Assembly: GCA_003049485.1 (NCBI GenBank)
Contig: PYST01000476.1
Coordinates: 409-24,282 of the forward strand
Reading direction: 5' to 3'
DNA: 23,874 bases
Origin: Ophioceras dolichostomum
Taxonomy: Eukaryota > Ascomycota > Sordariomycetes > Magnaporthales > Ophioceraceae
Both the position numbers and the translations under genes were made by a program. The notes beneath the pieces were generated by a model that was not told where the DNA came from, searched no databases, and saw only the letters and a program-made list of their open reading frames with translations. Shown here in pieces: positions 1-9,377 of the stretch. Every line of letters begins with the position of its first letter. The stretch's first letter is position 1.

Positions 1-346
1 GGGCCTGCTGGCGGCCGCGCGCCGGACCGTGTACACGCCCGAGGCGCGCGTGGCGCTGGCTGCGTACGCGGCGCACCTGCGCGATGGGAGGGTGAGGGTC
101 GCGGAGGTGGCGAGGGCGCGGAGGGCGGAGCTTGCGGGGTATGGCGTCGGTGTCGGTGTCGGTGTTGGTGTTGGTAGCAGCAGCGCAGGCGGTGACGACG
201 ACGGCGAGATCAATGAGGGGAGGGGTGATGGGGGGAATGCGGCGACGAAGGAGAGGACGTTGCGTGAGATGGCGAGGGTGTTCCGCGATTTGGGCAGGCA
301 GATTGCAGATGTTAAGAGAGATCTGGAGCGGCTTGGCCGTGCCTAA
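1..346 (+). CDS. 3' end of an unrecognised protein with a C-terminal coiled coil (5' partial)
   Basis: The frame is open from base 2 and ends at TAA 344-346. The start lies outside the window, since the first in-window candidate is only a GTG at base 29. About 114 residues are visible. They comprise a charged Ala/Arg-rich helical stretch, a Gly-Val dipeptide run (about residues 48-58), an acidic Gly/Asp/Asn-rich linker, and a final heptad-like helix rich in Arg, Glu and Leu that could form a coiled coil (REMARVFRDLGRQIADVKRD). GC-rich third positions support real coding. I do not recognise the family; a structural or cytoskeletal protein is possible, but that is a guess. The gene converges on the aspartate aminotransferase gene, with 374 bp between the stop codons. 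Confidence 0.6.
   Translation, partial: GLLAAARRTVYTPEARVALAAYAAHLRDGRVRVAEVARARRAELAGYGVGVGVGVGVGSSSAGGDDDGEINEGRGDGGNAATKERTLREMARVFRDLGRQIADVKRDLERLGRA
143..175 (+). repeat. Hexanucleotide GGTGTC/GGTGTT microsatellite coding for Gly-Val repeats
   Basis: About five and a half tandem copies of a 6-bp unit (ggtgtc, then ggtgtt) sit in frame inside the partial gene at the left edge. They encode alternating Gly and Val. The period is a multiple of three, so length changes would keep the frame. Confidence 0.8.
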
Positions 347-720
347 ACGGGAGAGGAGAGGAGAGCCTCGAGCACCAAGCGAGGTACGGGTGGAAGTTTG
401 TCGAAGACACAGGGATGCTCGTCCATCATCTCTGCCTTTTTTTTCTAATGCCAGCCGGGGTGTAATTGCTTTGTCTATGATCTCTAAGATCTAAAATCCA
501 AGCCGCCAGCCATACAAACCCAACCTTGCGGTCGTCATCTCCAACATATATGTACGCCGACCTGTTCCAAAGCGATTGCCAAAATCTGTCTGTCCAAGCC
601 TCTAGAACCTCTACCCGCCTGCCCACTATGACTCACTAGGACCCAAAAACCTGACCTACCACAACTTCTCTCGCCTTGTCGTCCGTCTCCGTTTTTTTTC
701 TCCGCACATTCCATTCTTTT
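347..720. other. Convergent intergenic gap (shared 3' ends)
   Basis: This gap lies between two converging stop codons. It has pyrimidine- and T-rich stretches (for example around 437-447 and 693-722) suited to 3' UTRs and polyadenylation on both strands. I see no gene or RNA structure in it. Confidence 0.6.
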
Positions 721-2433
721 TTAACCCTTAACCTTGTGGATCGCCTCAGCCAGGCGCCCGACGTTGCCGGTCGTGATGCCCGCGACCGAGATGCGGCCGT
801 CGCGCGTGCAGTAGACCGAGTGCTCCTTGGCCAGGGCGTCGACCTGCTCGGACGTGAGGCCCGTGTACGCGAACATGCCGATCTGGCTCGTGATGTGCGA
901 CCAGTCGTGCGCGGAGCCCAGCTTCTCGAGGTTGCCCTTTAGCAGCGCGCGCATGTTGATGATGCGGTCGGCCATGCCCTTGACTTCTCCTAACCACTGG
1001 TCGTACAGGGCAGGCGTGTTGAGGATCTCGGACGCGATGCGCGCGCCGTGAATGGGCGGGTTCGAGTACATGGGCCGGACCAGGATCTTGACCTGCGAGT
1101 CGACGCGCTTCCTCTCGGCCGGGTCGGCGGTCACGATCGAGAAGGCGCCCACGCGCTCGCCGTACAGCCCCATGTTCTTGGCGAACGACTGCGCGAGGCA
1201 CACGTCGTGTCCTTGTTCGACGAAGTGGCGCAGCGCGAAGGCGTCCTTGTTGGTGTCGCCGGACGCGAAGCCCTGGTAGGCCATGTCGAAGAATGCGTAG
1301 TGACCGCCCGCCTTGACGGCTGCCTCGATCTCGCGCCACTGCTCAGGGGTCGGGTCGACGCCCGTGGGGTTGTGCGCGCAGGCGTGGAAGAGGAAGATGC
1401 TCTTGGAGGGGGCGGCCTTGATGTCGGCGACCATGCCCCCGAAGTCGAGGCCGATGGTCGACTTGTCGTAGTAGCGGTACTTCTCGACCTTGAGGCCAGC
1501 GTCGTTGAAGACCGCGACGTGGTTCGCCCACGAGGGGTTGGGGATGTAGACGGTCTTGGCGCCGGGGTAGAAGCGCGAGAGGAAGGCGGCGCCGATACGT
1601 AGCGCGCCGGTGCCGGAGATGGACTGCGTGATGGCCAGGCGGGGCAGCGCCGGGCTGTCGCTGCCGTACGCGAGCTTGCCGGCCGCCGAGGCGAAGTCGG
1701 GCAGGCCCGTGATCCCGGCGTATTCCTTGTTCATGCGCGACGCGATCACCTTGTCCTCGGCCGCGCGCACCGAAGGCAACACGTACGGCTTGCCTTGGTC
1801 GTCACGGTAGGCTCCGACACCTGTCCATGCAAAGAGACCACCCTTCCAAGTCAGTCATTATGGCCAAGGTAGGTAGCTTGTGCGAGCTCGGGTTGGATCT
1901 CGCGTCGTTTCTAGTGTTTGCCTGTGGCAGGACAGCGGGAAGGATGAAACCGAGGGAGCCGGGGGATCATGGTAGGTGGGGTGGACTCGTACCCAGGTTG
2001 ATCTTGCCATCGAAGCTATCGGCCTTGAACGCCTCGGTGATACCTGTGCGAAGCGATCAGCAGTCTATTCGGTGTGCAGGCATCTCAATGCAACATCCAG
2101 GTGGCCATTGTTTGCTTACCAAGAATGGCCTGCCGTGCAGCAGCAGGGGAGGGAAACGCTGGTGGTTAGCTGGAGGTTCGTCGAGCTAGCTTCATCGGTC
2201 AGGCAGATAGGCTTACATCCTGTGCAGATAAATCAAGTTTGTTAGTTTGTCAGTTATGGTTTCGTTCACGGAAGACTCGGGGAGTCTCAATGGCATCATC
2301 GAAGACGTACAGGAGGACCCTGTGGCACATTAGCCCAGGTCGAGCCCTGTCGCGAAGCAGTCGCGACGCTGAACGCGGCCGCTCTTTTGGCAGCGACAGC
2401 CGGCCGCGAGGCGATTCTCAGAGTGGAGAGCAT
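721..2433 (-). CDS. Aspartate aminotransferase, mitochondrial (four exons)
   Basis: The product interconverts aspartate plus 2-oxoglutarate and oxaloacetate plus glutamate using PLP, and serves the malate-aspartate shuttle in the mitochondrial matrix. Exons on the minus strand are 2433-2311, 2129-2120, 2043-1993 and 1820-721. All phases join cleanly to give 427 residues, the usual length of the mitochondrial isoform. The ATG at 2433 opens an Arg/Ala/Ser-rich presequence (about 29 residues, no acidic residues). Then follow VPQGPP, a family signature across introns 2 and 3 (INLGVGAYRDDQGKPYVLPS), HNPTG (Asn212), Asp240 that pairs with the PLP nitrogen, the Schiff-base Lys276 in SFAKNMGLYGERVGAF, and Arg404 for the substrate carboxylate. 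Exon 2 is a 10-nt microexon. Introns of 181, 76 and 172 nt have GT-AG ends. The paralogous cytosolic form is less likely given the presequence. Confidence 0.95.
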
Positions 2434-3543
2434 GGTCGTGGTGGAAAGCACAAGCTTGAGAATACTCAAAGGAATGAAAAAAAAATAATACCTAGGGAAA
2501 TGAAAAGAAAGGAAACTGAAAGGGAACAGAGATGTATGATATTATAAAACCGCAGCCACGTCTTCAATTGACTCACTGCACCTGTCCTTTTAAAATCCAA
2601 GAAATATCTCGGGTTCGAATCGTTGTCCGAGTCAGGAAGCTCGATGCGCTAAAGGCGTTGCGGGATAAAAATGGAGCTTGGGATGACTGGATTTGCATTC
2701 CTCAGCCTGGCTTGCGCACCAATCATGATTTTGAATGCTCATTGCTCCTCAAAGGCTCTCTGCTCGAGCTGAGGCAGATCGACGAAACTTAAGATAATCC
2801 GTTCAGTACCTCCGTATTGTCCCTCCGAAAGCCTTTGATTTCGAGCTTGAGGTTGTCATTGCCTTCTTCGTTAGATACCTACTCACCGGCTCACCAGCGT
2901 CCGTCCGCTGGGGTCGGTTTCTCATGACAAATTAACCCCCCTACCCCGGATCCACGCCCAAAGTGGATCGACCAGGGATGGCCCGCCTGCCCTCAGTCTT
3001 TCAATGGGCTTCCCGATATCATCACCCATTCTTTTCCAGAGTCGCAAAAGAAACCATGTAGAACGGTGACTGCTTTTAGTAGAGAGTATTGCCTCCAGAC
3101 TTTTTATTTTTGAATTTCAAGAGCTGTGCTCGACTATCGAGTGGCTTGATTAACCCCAGATCACTACCTTGCTAGACTAGGAAACCATCAAGTTGGTTCA
3201 GCCCCGTGAATATGATGTTCTTGGAATTATCAGACCAAGGTCAGCGACGAATTACCGGCAAAGAGTTCTGGATCTGTCCTGACCAACCAGGGGGCGAAGT
3301 AGGGGGTGCCGACGTGCTAGATCTGCTAAAGAAGGGCAGATTTATGCACCCAAACTCCAGGGGCAATGTCGGAAAGATGACGGTGCCGTCGGATGGTTTA
3401 TGGAATGGACAAATACAAGTAGAATTTACATGGAGAGGAATTGAAGATGTCATCAAAAAGGCATCGGTCAGAAGGGCCATCTTCTCATAGGTGGGAAGAA
3501 AGCCACCGACACCCAAAGAGCCTTGTCTCAACTCCCAACCATC
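2434..3543. other. Intergenic region upstream of the aminotransferase gene; also 3' flank of the next gene
   Basis: No convincing gene was found; the short open frames here lack splice support and recognisable residues. A TATA-like stretch on the minus strand (tataat at about 2540-2547) lies roughly 110 bp upstream of the aminotransferase ATG and could be core promoter. A C-rich patch at 2936-2947 contains CCCCT-type sequences resembling stress-response elements. Both are weak, short matches. Confidence 0.4.
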
Positions 3544-6221
3544 TCAGGCCTGCGCAGTGGTTGCAGTAGCTATGGACGAGATGTGGATGCAGGCGTCGAC
3601 GTAGAGCCTGTTCTGGAACACGGCTTCGGCTCCAGGCTTGATATGAACGACGCCGTTGGGGCCGATAGTGAAGGTCTCCCCGCTGATGGTAACCCTAACC
3701 TTGCCGGCCGAGATAATGCAAGTCCGGGTCTTGTTCCTGTCCGGGGTCAGCTTGATGTGCGATCCGGGTCTCACAAACTCCATGCGATGGAAGATGTCGG
3801 GCGCGACGCGAACGGACTGCCTGGACGCCAGGTACGAGTTGGAGAACGCGATATCTGAAAGAGGCGAGAAATTTTGTCAGTTGGTGTACCAAGACCACTA
3901 GGGGCAGTGGAGTAAAAAGGGCTCGGGAAAGGGCTTGGGGAATACTTGAGGATCGAAAGAAAAGGCCGAACTTACTATCAGACGAGCTCGAGGCCTGGCC
4001 CGAGGAGATAACACCGGGGCCAACTTCCCAATTCTCCATCTCGATGGAAGCCGGCGTGACGTCGGCCCGCTCACCACGAGAGATGATAGGGCTGCCCGGT
4101 CGCTGGGAGTCGCCACTTCTCCGTGGCAATACCTTTTCCGCCGGTGCGGCCGGTGCCGGCGCTGCAGCTTGCTCAGCAGTGCTGGGAGAGTCGATACCAC
4201 CCGTGCTTGATGGCTGGCAACTGGCTGGGAGGATCGGGAAAAGGGGGCCGTCTTCGGCGACATCAGGACTACGGTTCCCCAAAAGGCTGGTCTCCCTTTG
4301 AAGCCTGGACCCGCTCGATTTGCCCGACGGGTGTCTGGCCTTGTCGTTCGCTTCGCTGGCCGGCTTTGGAGGCGTCGCGGAGGGCGGCGAGTCGCGGACG
4401 ACGCGAGAGCCGCGCGACAGCTCCACCAGATTGTAGTTGGGCGCGGCGCCGCCGCGGCCTTCCCGGCTGCGAGAGGCAGTGGGGGTGGCGCCCACCCCCT
4501 CAGCTGCCAGTTTCTCCCTCGGGATTGACGCTGTCGTAATTCCAGAGCCGTGTTTCCTAACCTTAACCCCGTCACGAGTATCCTCCTTGTCCCTCTGAGC
4601 GTGAAATTGACGTTGCAGTTCTTCCTTGAGGCTGCAATTTGTCTGATTGCACTTGTACAGACAGTTGCTGCAAGAATAGATCCTCGACCGAGTTTCCTCG
4701 CAGGCGATCTGCGGGATCAGGACACAGCCTCTGTAAGGGCCCTTCCCATCTTTACACCTGATACAGGGCTCTGGGGCGTATTCTCCTGTGACGTGCATAA
4801 TCAATGAAGAAATGTCGCGGGGGACGCTGTCCTTCCACTTCCTCGAAGGAATCCCGACCTCATTCCATTCCAGATCACGGCGCCGTGGGAAGGTTAGGAA
4901 TTCCTTGACGTAGTGTTTGTTGGGAACGGTTTTATTGACGGACAAATGCGGCTTGACGAACTCCCACATAAGTTCTGGATTGGCTGGTAGAGGTGCTGAG
5001 AAGTCGTTTTCGGAGTTCTGTAATGCCGCGGTTGAGAGTAGCTGCTTCTCGCTGCGAGGCGTCAATTGAGCCGGCGCGGCGACTTCGCCAGATGCCACAG
5101 CTTCGGGGGGCGCCATTCTCGGGGATGGCTCGGACCGAGGCATCGGGTCCGTTCGATGAGTTCCTGAACTGAGACGAGGGGATTGTGACATGCGAGGACC
5201 AGCCGGAGCTGGAGTGGGCTTGAGCGATCTCTCTCTGGAAGTCACTATAGGAGGAGAAACCAGGACACCAGATGGGTCGCCATAAGTTCCAGTAGAAGTG
5301 AGAGTGCCATCGCCATTATCGTGATAGGTGGTAGCCCTGTGTTTCAGCTATACGAAAGCCAGCCGTTGTCGTTAGTAGGAAGTCTTCGCACAGAAATTAG
5401 TGCGAACGGTGCTTCCATTCCGAGTTGTTGGCGGCGGGAATTGAACTTGCCTGGAAATGTTCGCCCAGTTCGGTCAGTCGTTCGAATTGGTTCTCACAAG
5501 CTCGGTCAGGGCATCTCCATGGCGTCGCAGCCTCCTTGTCCGGCAGGTATCCGGCAGGTATTAGGGCACCAAACGTCGTAATAAGCTGACCGTTCTCGTC
5601 TAAAACGGAAATTGATCAATGAGTCAGTAAGTTGAGCTCCAAAAGCAGAACCAGTGTATTCTCACTTTTATACATTGTGTACGGTCGATCTGGCGCAGCC
5701 AATTCGTGATGGACAGGGCGAAGTTTGCCGCCATCGATGAGCATCCCGCCCCTAGAAGAGAGTGTCTTCACTTGGCGCAACGCCTCCAGCCCTAGCTTGG
5801 AGCGTTTCGGGAAACTCTGGCCGGGCTCGGCGGCGTGAGTACCACCAGGCCACGTCCTCTTCATACCGGTAGGTGCAGTCGTGGGTAGAGGGCCGGATGA
5901 GTAACGCCGATTGGACCCGCTCGCATCAGTGATGTCACTAACAACACGGGTCAGATCGGGTGCTGGTGGAGGCGTTGGTCCAGGGCTCTGCGACGGCTTG
6001 GAAGGACCGCTGAGACCCGGCAACGCGGGAGCGACAGAGGAGGCCGACAAGCGGGAGCTGCTCCCTCCGGTCCGTTTCATCATGAGGACCGGGCGGGAAG
6101 GTGCAACTCCATCCGTTCGGTCCTTGGCGCCGTTGATCGTCGACGTCGTCGCGTCTGGCACAGCACGTGCACCAGTAGCCGATGTTGACACGGACGGTTG
6201 AGGTGGGCTTTCGGGGACCAT
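3544..6221 (-). CDS. C2H2-like finger / Cys-rich (DUF3716-like) / cupin-like protein (four exons)
   Basis: Exons on the minus strand are 6221-5666, 5599-5451, 5347-3976 and 3854-3544. Phases close exactly to give 795 residues. The N-terminal 170 residues are Ser/Pro/Thr-rich and probably disordered. A C2H2-like finger follows (Cys215, Cys220, His233, His238). Next, after another disordered part, a module with eight cysteines at 430-473 (pattern CIRC...CSNC...KCNQTNC) resembles the fungal DUF3716 family. The last 90 residues look like the cupin-type beta fold found at the C terminus of CENP-C/Mif2. I infer a nuclear, chromatin- or DNA-associated role; no function is shown. Intron 1 is 66 nt. 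Intron 2 (103 nt) has a GC donor (cag/gcaagt), a consensus tactaac branch site and a tag acceptor. Intron 3 is 121 nt. The chosen ATG has a near-perfect gccgccATGg context; an in-frame ATG at 6350 would add 43 residues. Confidence 0.8.
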
Positions 6222-9200
6222 GGCGGCCCGAATTCGCAATATGACGTCTGCTGATAATAGGGTGCACCAGTCGCGTTCCGATGGGCTAGCTTTGGTGTGG
6301 CGGCGCGTGTCTGTGTAATCAGTAACCGGGTCGGAAAACGAGCCGCGCATTGGGCCACGTCCCGCGCGACTGGGTTGTGGTCTGGAATGCGCCCCGGAAT
6401 GACGGGCTGAGGTCAAATGCCAATCCGTGGGGGGATTGAAGACGGACGAATCCGTAGATAACGAATTGCATTGGGGTAATAGAAGCTTAAGGTGAAATCC
6501 CCAGCGTTTGGTCTGATAGTGGCGGTGCGATTGAATCGAAGTTCAGTCTCCGCAGTGACGCGTTTGAGCTGCGTGCTCACGTGCAATTCGACATTGAATG
6601 GAACCTCTCAGCTACGTTATGGATTTTTTTTACGGCAAAATTTCGATCTTACCGCCCTGTCGTTCACCACGTTCTGGGACTTGTCGAGGTCTAGGCCTTC
6701 TCGAACGCTTTGACCTGCCCGAGTTCAGATGCCCCAGGATGTTTCTCTGCGGGACGGCAATCCTCAATCCTCTCTACCAGACTTTTTCCCAGCCCGACTG
6801 CTCGCCCTGCCCGCCGCGGATTTCCATCATGCATTCTTTCATATGCGCCGACGGGAGTCAAGGCGATCATCGCCCGCATCAGGTCAGAGAAGCTACATCG
6901 CGTGTTTTTCTCCCTTTTCCCGCCTGGGCCTTGTCTTAGTCCGGCGTGCTATTTGCCTATTCTCAAGACTCTGCACCACCGACGTGAGACTTGAAGGCGG
7001 CGTTGAAGAACCCCGAGCCTTGACTGTTACGGTTGTCACGGTTGCCTCGGTTCATCTGGTCGATTCGGCGCTTTCCACGAGGGAAACTGCTCCATTACCC
7101 CACTGTGAGACAATCAAGCAAAAGCAAAGACAGGACAAGAGTATGGGGCTATTTTAACGTTATGTTAACGTTGTCTCCCTCTGTGCTCCATCTACTGCGG
7201 AGAAGGGCGAGAACAAGAACGGAGGTCCGGTTTGGGGATGTTCACATTGCTCAGGCTTCGGGGTGTTTGCATTTGTTGACAACCTTGACACTCCCTGGAG
7301 AGAATTTCCATGGAAAGCGCCATTCTCAGACGACCTGAACAAATCAACACCAGCGGTGACATGGTGGCACGGTGATAGGGCCGTTGCTGAGGTACGTCAC
7401 CTGGCGCCACGCCCTCCTCAAGCAGTCGTCCAGTTTCACTAGTGTGGGGGAAGCATCTTGGCAGATGGTGCCAAGTCGCGGAGGCTCTTCCTTACCCAGT
7501 CGACCGTCCGCCAGTCTCACAGTCGAGAATAGCTTCCAAGCCTTCACAATTCTCACAGCACGGCGTCGAGCTGTCATCCTTCGATGCTGCACGTGCCTCA
7601 AGTTTCCCTTGTGTGTGGTAATTTTATGCTTAGATTTTCAGGATTCTAACGTCGCGGAGACGACATTTGGGATTCGAAGAGGCGCTGGTGGGGCGTAGCC
7701 AAGAGGTATCAAAAGTGCTTCGAAACGACCGGGGTGTTGGCGTTCAGCACCTTTTCCCCTTTTTCTTTTTCGGCGGCAAGTCACTTGAAACCCGGTGGGC
7801 TCAAGCTGCAACGTCCTTCAAGCGAAGAACAGAAACTTTTTTCCCTTCCTTGATCGAGCAAAAATATCCTTGGATGACACTTCGCTTGGACCTTGGTACT
7901 ATACATACACGCATCATTGCTATTATTCCCTTCGAAGGACTGTCTGTCCACAGCCTACTGCAATGATCAGCACGCAGTGAGCAACTTCAGGGTGCCTGGC
8001 GCCGCTCCTCCGCCCCTACATAGTTGTAGAATTAGTTTGCGCGGCAGCTGTGTCCTGTGATCTGCGGAACTCCCGCGAGGGAGATCTACTCGGAAAGTCC
8101 CCCTCTTCCCGACAGTTCGCTAGGACAAGGCTCTCGCCAACACTTTCTGTAAGGCAGGCGAACATCGCGGCTAAACTCCACGCTGTCCCCGCCCAGGAAG
8201 AAAGACTGCCGGTGTCAAAACTGGTACGATGGAATGGGGAACAAATCGAGATATCGTCTCAAGGTCTAGCAAGGTGAAGCAAAGGAGGAGACACTGTCGA
8301 CCTTATTTCTTCTTCCTCTCATCTTGGCCAGCTGAACAAAGTTGCAGCTTGACTCCTTGTGCGGAACCCCTGGTCCCCCACCTCCGGCAGCTTGCCCGCC
8401 CGCATCCCGTAATCCAATACCGATCAAGTGCTGGTTTGGGGAATGTCTGGTGCGGTGGCAGAACGCTGTCGTCTGAACTTGGGATGTCGTCCCGCCTCCA
8501 CGAGTAAAAATAGACAAGCGAGCAAACACACTAGCCAGGTTCAGGTCGAATTGGTGGTGTCACCAAGTGTCAAAGCGTGATCCCAGTTCACTTGGGCTCG
8601 TCCCACATCAGTCACCGTTTCTTTTTTGCCCTCCTTCAGGTCCCCCTGTGCTAGGAGTCTGATCGGTGCAGCAGCCAAGGCTGGCCGTCACTTCGGCCTG
8701 GGAGGGTCTGGCGCACCTGCAAACACGCAGGGATGGAAGGGGGAAGGAGGATGGGCGGCGGCGGCATCTGTTCGCGCCTTGCTTTGTTGAGCAGCAGCCT
8801 GGCTGCAGCGCCGATGTTCATCCCCCATGTCGTTCGGGAAAATCTTACGTACATTTGGGACAAGTTCATCCATGGCGACAAGCCTCGACATGAAGGTGTC
8901 ATCAGAACGCTCTGGAAGTCTGGAATGACTGTTGTTTCATGGTGCCATTGTGGTACCCCACCAGCTTGGGGCCTTGGGGCGACAAGCAAGTGTCTGCCGG
9001 ACTTGAAAGGCTTGGCTCGCAGGATAGGAGCTTGGCTCGCTCAGAATAGGAGGCCCCCTCTGAGGGCATTGGCTCGTGCTCCCTTGAGTATTTGGTGATG
9101 GGGGCGTCCTTCTTCATGCCCACCCGCCGTCTGTATGTTTCTCTTCCTGTGTTCCTCAGGCCTGGGGCTCTTCCTGTTCTGTCGCTTCAGCTGGTATGGA

Positions 9201-9377
9201 GTAAACTTTGCGCCTAACTCCTTTTACTACTAGTGTGCCCTTTCCCTTCTTTTCGTCAGTGGCTAGTCCCTGGCACCTTTTGTACGGTCTTTCGTTCGTT
9301 TCCCGTTGTGTGTGCATGTGTGCTCTTTACTCGTTTGTCCGACAACGAGTTTTTGATACCCCCCGCTAGATATCATC
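6222..9377. other. Long gene-poor region between divergent genes; promoter and leader of the fusion gene
   Basis: About 3.1 kb separates the start of the cupin-like gene (minus) from the start of the fusion gene (plus). Many short open frames occur, but none shows a family motif, a good start or matching splice sites. Visible items are two TTAACGTT copies 3 bp apart (7153-7171), pyrimidine-rich stretches near 7757-7775 and 9240-9310, and an intron-like block at 9194-9233 (gtatgg donor, cctaac branch, tactactag acceptor, 40 nt) that could be a 5' UTR intron of the fusion gene. I could not tell whether a lineage-specific gene or non-coding RNA is hidden here. Confidence 0.45.
9316..9369 (+). 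promoter_or_regulatory. Candidate upstream ORF in the leader of the fusion gene
   Basis: An ATG at 9316 opens a 17-codon frame (MCALYSFVRQRVFDTPR) that stops at TAG 9367-9369. The stop is only 8 nt before the ATG of the fusion gene at 9378 and in a different frame. If it lies inside the mRNA, it could lower initiation at the main ATG or make it depend on reinitiation. The transcript start is not known, so this is a candidate only. Confidence 0.4.

Noticed and set aside
1048..1602. Plus-strand open frame of 184 codons opposite the aminotransferase
   Set aside because: It is antisense to a conserved exon and follows from GC-rich third positions; no motif or splice support.
2600..2630. ggttcgaatc resembling a tRNA T loop
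   Set aside because: The flanking bases do not form a T stem and no matching anticodon or acceptor arm lies upstream.
3688..3702. Telomere-like taaccctaacc
   Set aside because: It is under two units long and lies inside the well-supported cupin-like exon.
6222..6416. Extending the cupin-like protein to a start at 6416
   Set aside because: The codon there is TTG. The ATG at 6221 has a far better context, with 6350 as the only reasonable ATG alternative.
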